Shown: positions 1 to 7,741, numbered from the stretch's first letter. The stretch: DNA of 15,969 nt from Saccharicrinis sp041595375 (GCA_041595375.1 JBFHKL010000074.1:1-15969); one strand, 5' to 3'. A program made the numbers and translations. The notes: generated from the sequence alone by a model not told the origin.

Positions 1-74
1 ACTTTTTTAACTTCTGATCGGGTCATACCAAAACGGATATCATCTAAACCCTTTCCAATTAAAATGTCCTTCAT
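1..74 (-). CDS. N-terminal fragment of an unrecognised protein (runs off the window)
   Basis: Only the first 24 codons are inside the window. On the minus strand they read MKDILIGKGLDDIRFGMT and then RSEVKK, and the frame continues past base 1. The 'G-DIRFGMTR-EV' pattern looks like the start of small cytoplasmic proteins that open with a 'GIRFGMSREEV' stretch, but I cannot name the family. The ATG at 72-74 is chosen because it is the first ATG. The frame is open further upstream to a TAA at 141-143, with a possible TTG start nearby. It lies about 70 bases downstream of the MerR-type regulator on the same strand, so co-transcription is possible. Function is unknown. Confidence 0.5.
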   Translation of the reverse strand, partial: MKDILIGKGLDDIRFGMTRSEVKK

Positions 75-146
75 GTTATGTATAATTTGAATTCGCGATG
101 CAAGATACGGGAATAAATGAAGATATATCTCTCTCAAAAGTTATTT

Positions 147-1025
147 TTATAACAATTGTAAAGCTTTTTTAAAATCCTGTGCCGAGCTTATCATATGAAA
201 ATTCTCTGGGATGCCGGAAGCATACTGTTTTACCTGTAAACCGGTTAAATAAAATGGAGTGTCTGGAAATTCTTCTTTATAGGTAGCCAGTATAGTATTC
301 AATTCATCTTTAGAAGGAGGGCTAACAAAAGAGGTAAAAAAAGCATCCGCCTTTTGAATCTCATTAACCACCTTTAAGTCACTAAATGGCAACGACATAC
401 CTAAATAAATCACGTTATAACCTTCTTTGCGGGCCAATAAACTGTAAAACAACAGGCCTATTTCATGCAGCTCATCCTCTGCCAGAAAGAAAGTAATTTG
501 TTTTCCTGATTTTATTGTCCCCATTTCATTATCAATGGCAACAATAAGTTTTTGACGTATAAGGTTGCTGATAAAATGTTCCTGAGCGGGTAATATAGAA
601 CCCGCTTGCCACAAAACACCAATCCTATCTAAAAATGGAAATAGAATTTCCTCTACAGTATTTTCAAAACCTCTTTTAATGATGGAATGGGTAAGCACAT
701 TATTAAATTTCGCTTCATTTAGTTCGAGCATAGCCACTACTAGGCTTTCAATTTGAACATTCACATTACAGGTATCCAAACAAAGATCCAGCACGCGTTC
801 CTTTAACTCCTTATTATCGAGTTTAGCAATTTTTGATATTTTAAACCCATTTTGATTTAAAATAGAGACATTTAAAATCCGCTTCAGGTCGAGGTCGTTA
901 TATTTTCTAATGTTGGTTTCGCTACGCGATGGTTCAACAATTTTATACCTCCTCTCCCAAATTCGGATAGTATGTGCCTTTATTCCAGAAATCTTTTCCA
1001 GATCTTTTATTGAATATTCTGCCAT
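147..1025 (-). CDS. MerR-family regulator with cobalamin-binding domain (CarH/LitR-like)
   Basis: A 292-residue cytoplasmic transcription factor. Residues 3-72 form a MerR winged helix-turn-helix; the MlrA/CarH-type core is HTIRIWERRY at 18-27. Residues about 85-165 look like the four-helix bundle that caps B12 in CarH proteins and carry the Wx9EH signature (W139, E149, H150). Residues 176-290 look like a Rossmann B12-binding domain with the ExHxxG motif E185-L-H187-E-I-G190, whose histidine is the lower axial cobalt ligand in the family. Known CarH/LitR proteins hold adenosylcobalamin, repress carotenoid and stress genes in the dark and release DNA in light. That this one binds B12 and senses light is inference from the motifs. 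The downstream 'GG' position of the B12 fold reads TG (261-262). No carotenoid genes are in the window. The start is an ATG matching the normal MerR N-terminus. Confidence 0.88.
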   Translation of the reverse strand: MAEYSIKDLEKISGIKAHTIRIWERRYKIVEPSRSETNIRKYNDLDLKRILNVSILNQNGFKISKIAKLDNKELKERVLDLCLDTCNVNVQIESLVVAMLELNEAKFNNVLTHSIIKRGFENTVEEILFPFLDRIGVLWQAGSILPAQEHFISNLIRQKLIVAIDNEMGTIKSGKQITFFLAEDELHEIGLLFYSLLARKEGYNVIYLGMSLPFSDLKVVNEIQKADAFFTSFVSPPSKDELNTILATYKEEFPDTPFYLTGLQVKQYASGIPENFHMISSAQDFKKALQLL

Positions 1026-1177
1026 TTCTATGAGTTGATAACGATTACTACAAATTAAATAGTATCTAAAACGATTTATATTCCATTAACGAGATTAAGA
1101 CATTTTTTGTTCATCAAACAGCAATAAATATTTATCAAAACAGAAATGAGTAAAATGTGTGTGAGATTTTGTATACT

Positions 1178-2551
1178 CTATGGCACGATGACCTTATCTA
1201 TTGCATGAACAACCCCATTTGTTGCTTGTACATCGGCTACAATCACATGTATATCTTGGTCAATGGTTACACCATCTGAAATATCAATAGTTATTGATTT
1301 ATCTTCATTTAATGTTTGAACAGTACCATTGCTTAAATCACTGGATCTAATATTTCCACTCACCACATGAGCCAACAACACGGAAGTTAATGTTTCTGTA
1401 TCAATTTCATCAATTCCTGAAACCTCTAAAGCGGTAAATAAATCTTCAAACGCAGCATCAGTAGGCGCAAAAACAGTAAACGGGCCATCTCCTGATAATG
1501 TCTCAGCCAATTCGGCCTTAAGAACCGCTTCAACTAAGTAGCTAAATACACTATTATTTATAGCTACATCTACTACCGTTCCCGGTGAAATTACTCCATT
1601 AATAACATGAATAATACCATTTGTTGCTACTACATCTGTTAATACAACCGATGCCAGACCATTTAGAACAACACCATCAGTAGCATCAATATGTATGCTG
1701 GTATAATTTTCCTGATAAGTACTTAAACTACTCACATATCCTGATGCAACATCTACTGACGGCACAAAAGCATCTACAACATGATATAATAGTATAGGCA
1801 TCAAGTCTTCCTGTGTTAGGTCATCTAGCGTAAGACCCAGATCGCTTAAAAAAGTTGAAAAAGCATCGTTGGTAGGTGCAAAAACAGTAAAATTATTAGT
1901 ATCATCATCTAAAACAGTAGCTAACTCAGCCTTTACAACAGCTGCTGTTAAACTGCTTAAATCATCATTAGCAATAGCATGATCAGTTATAGAAGGAGGT
2001 AACATCACTTTATCAACTACGTGAATAACGCCATTATCGGCCACTATATCAGCACTTGATATATTTACCGATCCATTAATCATTAGGTCATCTGAAGAAA
2101 AATAAATAGAATAATAATATCCGTCCTGTTTTTCACTTACTGACGAATAATAGCCAGTAGATAATGAACTTGATAGATTACTTCCGCTAACTACATGATA
2201 TAACAATATCTCAGTAAGGTCATCTGTCGAAATATCATCTAAAGAATTCACTCCCAAATCTGCAAGCAGATCTTCAAAAGCATCATTAGTAGGCGCAAAA
2301 ACAGTATATTCAGTCACTCCATTTAAAGTTGATACCAAATCGGCCTTGGTTAATGCTTCTACTAAAATGGAAAATGTTGCATCGCTAACCGCTATGTCAA
2401 CAATTGTATTCGTTTCTTGTACCTGTGTTTCATCCTTATCATCGTCATCGCAGGCTATGGTCACAAAAGGTATAATTACCAAACTTATAAATACAACAAA
2501 CCAATTGATTTGATTTGAATTGAATCGGGTGTTCATTTTTTTCGTTTTCAT
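1178..2551 (-). CDS. Lipoprotein with three fasciclin (FAS1) domains
   Basis: A 457-residue exported protein. A basic N-terminus is followed by a hydrophobic segment (about 17-33) and a lipobox-like VTIAC ending at C34. The next residues, DDDDKDE, are an acidic run of the kind that sends Bacteroidota lipoproteins to the outer leaflet of the outer membrane. Three tandem FAS1 domains fill the rest. Their H1 motifs TVFAPTNDAF, TVFAPTNDAF and TVFAPTDAAF start at residues 83, 222 and 359. Their H2 motifs (NGVIHVVDKV, NGIIHVINGV, NGVVHAIDKV) start at 173, 311 and 445. The central YH is kept in repeats 1 and 2 (LLYHVV) but is LLAHVV in repeat 3. FAS1 proteins generally mediate adhesion or matrix and polysaccharide contacts; the ligand here is unknown. 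The protein stops directly after the third H2, with no sorting domain. It lies 152 bases upstream of the CarH-like regulator on the same strand. Confidence 0.9.
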   Translation of the reverse strand: MKTKKMNTRFNSNQINWFVVFISLVIIPFVTIACDDDDKDETQVQETNTIVDIAVSDATFSILVEALTKADLVSTLNGVTEYTVFAPTNDAFEDLLADLGVNSLDDISTDDLTEILLYHVVSGSNLSSSLSTGYYSSVSEKQDGYYYSIYFSSDDLMINGSVNISSADIVADNGVIHVVDKVMLPPSITDHAIANDDLSSLTAAVVKAELATVLDDDTNNFTVFAPTNDAFSTFLSDLGLTLDDLTQEDLMPILLYHVVDAFVPSVDVASGYVSSLSTYQENYTSIHIDATDGVVLNGLASVVLTDVVATNGIIHVINGVISPGTVVDVAINNSVFSYLVEAVLKAELAETLSGDGPFTVFAPTDAAFEDLFTALEVSGIDEIDTETLTSVLLAHVVSGNIRSSDLSNGTVQTLNEDKSITIDISDGVTIDQDIHVIVADVQATNGVVHAIDKVIVP

Positions 2552-3145
2552 CGTCTTTAATTTTTAAATTAGATAATGTGCAAACTAACAGATACCCTTT
2601 AACGCGCGAAATAAAATGAATCTGCCAAGTCATATGTTGTGCTGAGCAAAAACTCAGACTGAAAATGAAATTCAAAAGTAAAACACGAAGATTCTATTTT
2701 TGTTTAATGTTTTTTACATTTTTTTAAACAAATAGAAATACAGACCAGACCAAAAATATCACAGTCTTTAATTAATACAGCATTTTTTACACTCTTTACA
2801 CTTGTATAGAACCAAAAAATGGGCTTATATAAGGGGATGTCGTGCTCTTCTGGCTTTCATCGCAATCGTTCTGCTCTTTACGCTGAATTTTGGAAGGTCA
2901 GTAGCTTTTAATACTTTATAACTTAAACATCATCTGGTGTTACACAATCAATAGACACTCATAAGTGTAAAGTTTAGTATGAATGTCAACAATCTTCAAA
3001 GTACTATTGGCTAAGAAAGAAGGTGTTTATATCCGTAAAACAACAGCATAAAACAAATACACGACTGCCAAAAGCTAATAAGATATTTTATCATGTATGT
3101 TTCGCATAAAAGATTAACTTTGTGGCATAATTAGCAATAAGTATT
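2552..3145. other. Gene-free spacer between the fasciclin gene and yicC
   Basis: This 594-base spacer separates two divergently transcribed genes. It contains the yicC promoter at its right end and presumably the fasciclin promoter at its left. There, TTAGTTTG (2581-2588, minus) matches the Bacteroidota -7 box at 7 of 8 positions, with no clear -33 partner. A 30-codon open frame at 2819-2911 (plus, ATG start, beginning MGLYKGMSC) sits in a locally more GC-rich patch; I do not call it a gene. A small hairpin ACACT-CATA-AGTGT lies near 2955-2969. Nothing else is recognisable. Confidence 0.4.
3115..3122 (+). promoter_or_regulatory. Likely yicC-gmk-nadD promoter, -7 box
   Basis: TAACTTTG is an exact match to the TAnnTTTG -7 element of the Bacteroidota housekeeping sigma factor, placed 23 bases before the yicC ATG. 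No good TTTG -33 element is seen at the usual 17-23 base spacing. It would give a very short leader. Confidence 0.5.
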
Positions 3146-4021
3146 ATGATAAAGTCAATGACCGGATTTGGTAAATCCATATGCGAACTTCCTGGAAAAA
3201 AAATCAGCATAGAAATTAAATCATTAAACAGTAAGCAACTAGATGTTAGCATGCGTTTGCCAAATATCTACAGGGAAAAAGATCTGATATTAAGAAATGA
3301 ACTGGCTAACAAACTTGGCAGAGGGAAAGTAGATGTTGGATTTTACGTTGATTTTTTAGGTGTTGAAAAAAATGCTTCGATTAATCAACAGGTTATTGAA
3401 TCGTACTACAACCAGTTATTACCTATTGTTGATAAATTAGGTTTGACTGATAACACAGATATTCTAAGAACCATTATGCCTTTACCTGACACGGTTAAGA
3501 TTGTACAAGCCGAATTAGATGAAGAAGAATGGAGTAAAATAGAAAAAGCATTTTTAGAGGCCCTGAGTAAACTCGATGAATTCAGAACCCAGGAAGGAAA
3601 AATTCTTCAATTAGATATTATTGCCCGAATCCAAAAAATCAGAGAGCTGGCAACATTGATTGAGCCCTACGAAAAAGAGCGTATTGAAAGAGTAAGAGAA
3701 CGAATACTTGATCAGCTAAATGAAATAAAAGGCAAAGTAAGTATTGATGAGAACAGATTTGAACAGGAAATGATATATTACCTGGAGAAACTGGATATTA
3801 CAGAAGAAAAAGTACGTTTGGCAAACCATCTGAATTATTTTATTGAAACAATATCCAATGAAGAGCTGGTAGGTAAGAAATTAGCTTTCATTACCCAGGA
3901 AATAGGCCGGGAAATTAACACCATGGGCTCAAAAGCAAATCATTCGGAAGTGCAAAAACTGGTGATTCAAATGAAAGACGAACTGGAAAAAATTAAAGAA
4001 CAAAGTTTAAACATACTTTAA
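3146..4021 (+). CDS. yicC: YicC family protein (RNA-decay-linked endoribonuclease family)
   Basis: The full-length 291-residue protein matches the YicC/YloC family from end to end. The N-terminal YicC domain carries SMTGF (4-8), the SLNSKQLDVSMRLP stretch (26-39) and GRGK (58-61). The C-terminal domain carries DITEEKVRLANHL (217-229) and the family hallmark FITQEIGREINTMGSKA (248-264). Members in other bacteria act on RNA, and E. coli YicC is tied to small-RNA turnover; the role in Bacteroidota is unproven. The long charged middle region (140-215) looks helical or coiled-coil. It is the first gene of a cluster with gmk and nadD, and a yicC-gmk pairing is seen across distant bacteria. The ATG start gives the canonical MIKSMTGFG N-terminus. 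Confidence 0.93.
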   Translation: MIKSMTGFGKSICELPGKKISIEIKSLNSKQLDVSMRLPNIYREKDLILRNELANKLGRGKVDVGFYVDFLGVEKNASINQQVIESYYNQLLPIVDKLGLTDNTDILRTIMPLPDTVKIVQAELDEEEWSKIEKAFLEALSKLDEFRTQEGKILQLDIIARIQKIRELATLIEPYEKERIERVRERILDQLNEIKGKVSIDENRFEQEMIYYLEKLDITEEKVRLANHLNYFIETISNEELVGKKLAFITQEIGREINTMGSKANHSEVQKLVIQMKDELEKIKEQSLNIL

Positions 4022-4113
4022 TTAGTATACAGTAATCAGTAATAGTAATCGGTTTAATAGCTCAAGCAATAGATTACAAAAAACTGATAACTGGCAACTG
4101 ATGATAATAAGCA
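4022..4113 (+). repeat. Degenerate short-repeat spacer between yicC and gmk
   Basis: The 92-base gap is built largely of short imperfect repeats. AGTAATC, AGTAAT and AGTAATC run in tandem over 4031-4050, and AACTGAT, AACTGG and CAACTGAT over 4082-4102. GTAATC (4045-4050) is also inverted against GATTAC (4072-4077) and could form a hairpin. The gap interrupts an otherwise tight gene cluster. No promoter box is seen in it. Confidence 0.45.
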
Positions 4114-4689
4114 ATGAGTAGTACAAAAGGTAAATTGATAATATTTTCGGCACCATCAGGTTCGGGAAAAACAACCATAGTTAAAAACCTCCTTCATAAA
4201 AATTTTAACATGGAGTTTTCTATTTCAGCAACTACGCGCAGTCCACGGGGAGAAGAGAAACATGGTGTTGACTATTATTTTTTAAGCCCTGAAGAATTCA
4301 GAAATAAGATTAAGGCCGGTGAATTGCTGGAATGGGAAGAGGTTTATAAGGATAAATACTATGGCACCCTGAAAAGTGAAGTAGAAAGAATTACCAGCAA
4401 AGGAAGCAATGTAGTTTTTGATGTGGATGTTGTTGGTGGCCTGAATATTAAGAAGATGTATGGCAATAGAGCCATCGCTATTTTTGTTAAAGCCCCATCA
4501 ATCGAAGCTCTTAAAACAAGACTAAACATTAGGGGAACGGACTCTGAAGAAGTGATTCAGCAACGATTGGATAAAGCCGAAAAAGAGTTAAGCTACGCCG
4601 ATGGTTTTGACCATATTGTAATCAATGAAGAACTATCATCTGCCATTTTAGAAACTGAAAAATTACTGACTGATTTTATTCATGCCTAA
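4114..4689 (+). CDS. gmk: Guanylate kinase
   Basis: A 191-residue cytosolic enzyme that phosphorylates GMP to GDP with ATP, an essential step in guanine nucleotide supply. The P-loop APSGSGKT lies at 13-20. The GMP-binding part follows with TTRSPRGEEKHGVDYYF (40-56) and GELLEWEEVYKDKYYGT (69-85). VVFDVDVVGG (100-109) is the Walker B-like strand, and the lid with RLNIRGTD...QQRL lies at 136-152. Length and motif order are normal for bacterial Gmk. It follows yicC after a repeat-rich gap, and its stop codon overlaps the nadD start by 8 bases, so translation of the two is probably coupled. Confidence 0.97.
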   Translation: MSSTKGKLIIFSAPSGSGKTTIVKNLLHKNFNMEFSISATTRSPRGEEKHGVDYYFLSPEEFRNKIKAGELLEWEEVYKDKYYGTLKSEVERITSKGSNVVFDVDVVGGLNIKKMYGNRAIAIFVKAPSIEALKTRLNIRGTDSEEVIQQRLDKAEKELSYADGFDHIVINEELSSAILETEKLLTDFIHA

Positions 4690-5269
4690 GGAAAGGAAAC
4701 ATATCGGACTCTTTTTTGGTTCTTTTAACCCGGTGCATGTAGGGCATTTATCGCTGGCCAATTATATAATTGAAAATACCTTACTCAACGAAATTTGGTT
4801 TGTGGTTAGTCCTCAAAATCCCTTTAAAGAGTCAAGACATTTGATAGACCCTGCTCATAGGGTAAATATGTTGGAATTATCAATACAAGGCTATTCGGCC
4901 TTTAAGGTATGCGATATTGAACTCAAACTCTCCACTCCTTCCTATAGTTATAAAACATTACAAGAACTGGAAAGACTATATCCCTCCGATAACTTCACTA
5001 TTATTATGGGCTCTGATAACCTGTTAACCCTTGATCGCTGGAAAAATATTGAAGAAATACTTGCTCGTTACCAAATAATGGTATACCCAAGGCCGGGTTA
5101 TAAAATGGATAAAAACCAATATTTAAAACAGGTAGTAACAGTTAATGCCCCTGTTTTTGATATAGATTCTACTACCATAAGAGAAGGATTAAAGAAAGGA
5201 AAAGATTATCGTTTTCTAATTCCAGGCCAAGCCTACCAATATATTAAAGAGAAAAAATTATACAACTAA
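4682..5269 (+). CDS. nadD: Nicotinate-nucleotide adenylyltransferase
   Basis: A 195-residue cytosolic enzyme that joins nicotinate mononucleotide and ATP to form deaminated NAD, the penultimate step of NAD synthesis. The nucleotidyltransferase fold is shown by GLFFGSFNPVHVGHL (9-23) with the HxGH motif H19-V-G-H22. SPQNPFK (43-49), the MGSDNL stretch (109-114), and STTIREGLKKG (163-173), the family's ISSTxIR-type ATP-binding motif, follow. Length is normal for NadD. The ATG overlaps the end of gmk by 8 bases in another frame, the tightest spacing in the window. The next gene downstream is convergent, and no clear terminator is visible in the 258 bases between them. Confidence 0.96.
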   Translation: MPKERKHIGLFFGSFNPVHVGHLSLANYIIENTLLNEIWFVVSPQNPFKESRHLIDPAHRVNMLELSIQGYSAFKVCDIELKLSTPSYSYKTLQELERLYPSDNFTIIMGSDNLLTLDRWKNIEEILARYQIMVYPRPGYKMDKNQYLKQVVTVNAPVFDIDSTTIREGLKKGKDYRFLIPGQAYQYIKEKKLYN

Positions 5270-5527
5270 TAATTTTCGGATAGCTAAGATCTTAATTCAT
5301 TTGAATAGGGTAAAAAGATAACAAACATAAGTCTATTGTCCTATTATTTATTGATTACAGAACACTTAAACACCAACACTTAACACCATTGGCTTTAAAT
5401 TTGTGCCGCATTAGCAATAGCCTCCAGGTCACAGGTATTAGGTGCTATTACCCTTGCTCGTTCCCTTACAAGCAACACCCAACGACCTATCACCTATACT
5501 TTTCACATAATAATCAGATGGTAAAAC

Positions 5528-5896
5528 CTAGTGAGAACAAACATGTCCATCAGCTCCATGAGGTGGACAAACTGTAAAGTTTCCTTTATTTCCGTTTAAC
5601 CACTGATCCAAAACTCTTTTTGATTCTCCCTGATAACCACTAAAAACCTCAATTCCTGATTGCTTTAGTTTGTTAATAGCTCCCTGACCTATTCCTCCTG
5701 CCAATAAAACATTAACGCCTTCCTTCGCCAAATCGGCAGCTAAATCACTCTTACAACCACATGTTTCCGATCCTTTAAACTCTTCTATTCCGGTGACCTC
5801 ATTGTCTTCAGATAAGGAAATGATCATAAACTTCTCACAATGTCCAAAATGATTATCTAACATTTCACCCTTTGATGGTATTGCTACTTTTCTCAT
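5528..5896 (-). CDS. NifX/NifB-family (dinitrogenase iron-molybdenum cofactor) protein with Cys/His tail
   Basis: A 122-residue small cytosolic protein of the NifX/NafY/NifB-C-terminal family. In nitrogen fixers this fold carries Fe-S or FeMo-co precursors. Stand-alone versions in anaerobes and archaea are often of unknown function. Seen here: the start MRKVAIPSKG, the HFGHC motif (16-20), C46-G-C48 in the middle, and the family's glycine-rich VLLAGGIGQGAI (63-74). The tail has C110-PPHGADGHV-C120-SH, adding a possible metal or cluster site. No nif structural genes and no Mrp-type ATPase are nearby, so a role in nitrogen fixation is not supported. Metal-cluster handling or a redox-linked function is inference. 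A well-formed promoter lies just upstream. Confidence 0.88.
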   Translation of the reverse strand: MRKVAIPSKGEMLDNHFGHCEKFMIISLSEDNEVTGIEEFKGSETCGCKSDLAADLAKEGVNVLLAGGIGQGAINKLKQSGIEVFSGYQGESKRVLDQWLNGNKGNFTVCPPHGADGHVCSH

Positions 5897-5923
5897 TCAT
5901 TTAAAATTAGTTATTATCTGAAG

Positions 5924-5954
5924 CAAAAATAAGTATTGAACTTAACATAGCAAG
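5924..5954 (-). promoter_or_regulatory. Promoter of the NifX-like gene
   Basis: On the minus strand the -7 box TATTTTTG (5924-5931) matches TAnnTTTG exactly. CTTG (5951-5954) stands 19 bases upstream as a 3-of-4 match to the TTTG -33 element. The -7 box is 27 bases before the ATG. Confidence 0.55.
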
Positions 5955-6058
5955 CTATATCACTAAAAAACATTGCAATAAAGTCCCGACAATAAAATAT
6001 ATACATTAATCATCATAATGCACCCGCATGCTAGCTGCAAAAGCCATACAAAAGAGCT

Positions 6059-7675
6059 CTAACCAATAACAGGAAGATTAAAAGAAAAACAGGAACCTTT
6101 ATCTACCTCTGATTCTACATGTATTGCTCCACCCATCATAGCCAATAGCTTTTTTACAATAGCCAATCCTAAACCCGAGCCCAAACCGGCCGATCCAGCA
6201 TTTGCAGAATGTTGTATTTTATAAAAACGATGAAAGATTCGGTTAATCTGATCTTCACTTATACCAATACCCGTATCTGAAACCTCAAAATGCATTATAT
6301 CATAATTTTGCTCCACCGACAAACAAACCTCTCCCTCAAAGGTAAACTTAAGTGCATTGTGCATCAGGTTAACCAATATTTGTTTTAACCGCCCCTTATC
6401 AACATGAATCAGATCATCATCCGAAATATTTTTAGCTATAAACTGAATATGAATATTGGATTTTTCCAGGTGATTTTTTTCTGCCTCTATAATAGGCAGC
6501 ACCATGCTTTTTATAAAAGGAATGAGAGCAATATTTTCCGGTATCAGATTCATTTGACCGGTTTCTATCTTGCTCAAATCAATCACACTATTTACCAGCC
6601 CCAATAAATATTCCGAATTGGTATAAATAATTTTTTTGTAGATATCCGCATCTTCCTCTGTTTCATACATCCGCTGCCTTAAAATATTAGCGAATCCTAT
6701 AATTGCGTTTAATGGAGTACGAATTTCATGACTTATGTTCTGCAAAAATGCGGTTTTTAAACGATTACTTTCTTCTGCTTTTTGAATGGCCCTTTTAAGC
6801 TCCGAAATATCTTTGGCAAAACACACCAAATGATCTATTTCAATATTCACCACATCCATTTTAATATGCTTTAAGGTACAATCAGCTGCTACCAAGGTAC
6901 ATTCTCCGGATACCGGTTTTATATCAATAGCCTTACAAGCCTTTTTAAATTGAATTAAAGATTCATTGTCGTTAAACAAATGAAATAACTTATTTCCTAT
7001 TAGCAGCTCTCGGTCATGCCCTGTTAGTTTGCAACAAGCCGGGTTAACGTCTGTAATATCAAAATTCTGATTCAATACAAAAATGGCATCTGTGGCACTA
7101 GTAAAATAATTATTTAATCGAGCTTTGGTATGCTTTAAAACCTCTGTTGCATTATGTTTTTCTGTTACATCCTCAATACTGCCTACCAATCCTTCCAGTT
7201 CTCCTCTGTCATTAAAAAATGGGGCATTTCGAACTTCTAGCCATACGTTGTCTTCTTTGGTGTTAGTTAATAAACCAACAATCCCTTGCACCGCTTGTTT
7301 TCTTTCCTTTAAATCATGGTCCATCCTATTAAACCGATTACACTCTCTCCTACCCCAATTCATTTCATCGTTCGTCTTCCCAACAATATCTTGCAAGCTA
7401 TTGAATCCCGCCAGATCTATATAACGTTTATTAGCATAGATAATTCTAAACCCAGCATCTTTTATAAATATGGCAAGAGGAAAGTGATCAAACAAACAGC
7501 ACAAATCAGGAATACGAACATCAGTCATCAAGGGATCTGATTTTTTTGCCAAAACCTCTATCTGATCAATAAGTTTAAATGCTTTGGTACAATCAACCCC
7601 GTTACCTGTAAGTTGAATACCATTCAATTCCTCTTTCAGCTTTACAATCAGCTCATCTTGTGAAACACTATCCAT
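6059..7675 (-). CDS. PAS-PAS sensor histidine kinase, cytoplasmic
   Basis: A 538-residue soluble sensor kinase with no transmembrane segment or signal peptide, so it probably reads an internal cue. An N-terminal helical segment (1-55) precedes PAS domain 1 (about 56-172, with PLAIFIKDAGFRIIYANK at 66-83) and PAS domain 2 (about 185-290, with DAIFVLNQNFDITDVNPA at 196-213). HisKA follows, with the phospho-acceptor H316 in NISHEIRTPLNAIIGF. The ATPase domain shows the N box (about 433-444), DTGIGI (467-472), the F box FHRFYK (481-486) and GSGLGLAIV (499-507). All catalytic motifs are intact. There is no receiver domain and no response regulator next to it, so it is an orphan kinase with an unknown partner. 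The signal is unknown; no conserved heme or flavin residue can be named with confidence. It is divergent from the SulP gene. Confidence 0.93.
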   Translation of the reverse strand: MDSVSQDELIVKLKEELNGIQLTGNGVDCTKAFKLIDQIEVLAKKSDPLMTDVRIPDLCCLFDHFPLAIFIKDAGFRIIYANKRYIDLAGFNSLQDIVGKTNDEMNWGRRECNRFNRMDHDLKERKQAVQGIVGLLTNTKEDNVWLEVRNAPFFNDRGELEGLVGSIEDVTEKHNATEVLKHTKARLNNYFTSATDAIFVLNQNFDITDVNPACCKLTGHDRELLIGNKLFHLFNDNESLIQFKKACKAIDIKPVSGECTLVAADCTLKHIKMDVVNIEIDHLVCFAKDISELKRAIQKAEESNRLKTAFLQNISHEIRTPLNAIIGFANILRQRMYETEEDADIYKKIIYTNSEYLLGLVNSVIDLSKIETGQMNLIPENIALIPFIKSMVLPIIEAEKNHLEKSNIHIQFIAKNISDDDLIHVDKGRLKQILVNLMHNALKFTFEGEVCLSVEQNYDIMHFEVSDTGIGISEDQINRIFHRFYKIQHSANAGSAGLGSGLGLAIVKKLLAMMGGAIHVESEVDKGSCFSFNLPVIG

Positions 7676-7712
7676 ACCTTATTTTTAGTCCAGTAAAATA
7701 TAGGCATTAATT

Positions 7713-7741
7713 CAAATATATTCAAACAGCCTCCCTACAAA
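7713..7741 (-). promoter_or_regulatory. Promoter of the PAS sensor kinase gene
   Basis: On the minus strand the -7 box TATATTTG (7713-7720) matches TAnnTTTG exactly, and TTTG (7738-7741) lies 17 bases upstream, at the short end of the accepted -33 spacing. The box is 37 bases before the ATG. Confidence 0.5.

Noticed and set aside
2445..2675. 76-codon minus-strand frame overlapping the start of the fasciclin gene
   Set aside because: It overlaps the well-supported signal peptide of the fasciclin lipoprotein in another frame and has no recognisable domain.
2990..3126. Open plus-strand frame of about 40 codons just before yicC
   Set aside because: It has no start codon after its upstream stop, shows no recognisable family, and overlaps the yicC promoter.
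5389..5577. 62-codon plus-strand frame after nadD
   Set aside because: It starts at TTG, runs antisense into the end of the NifX-like gene and shows no protein-like pattern.
5528..5896. Evidence for a nitrogen fixation locus
   Set aside because: Only a stand-alone NifX-like protein is present; no nifH, nifD, nifK, nifE, nifN or nifB lies in the window.
6404..7540. Three plus-strand frames inside the sensor kinase gene
   Set aside because: They are antisense shadows of an intact kinase whose motifs all lie in the other frame.
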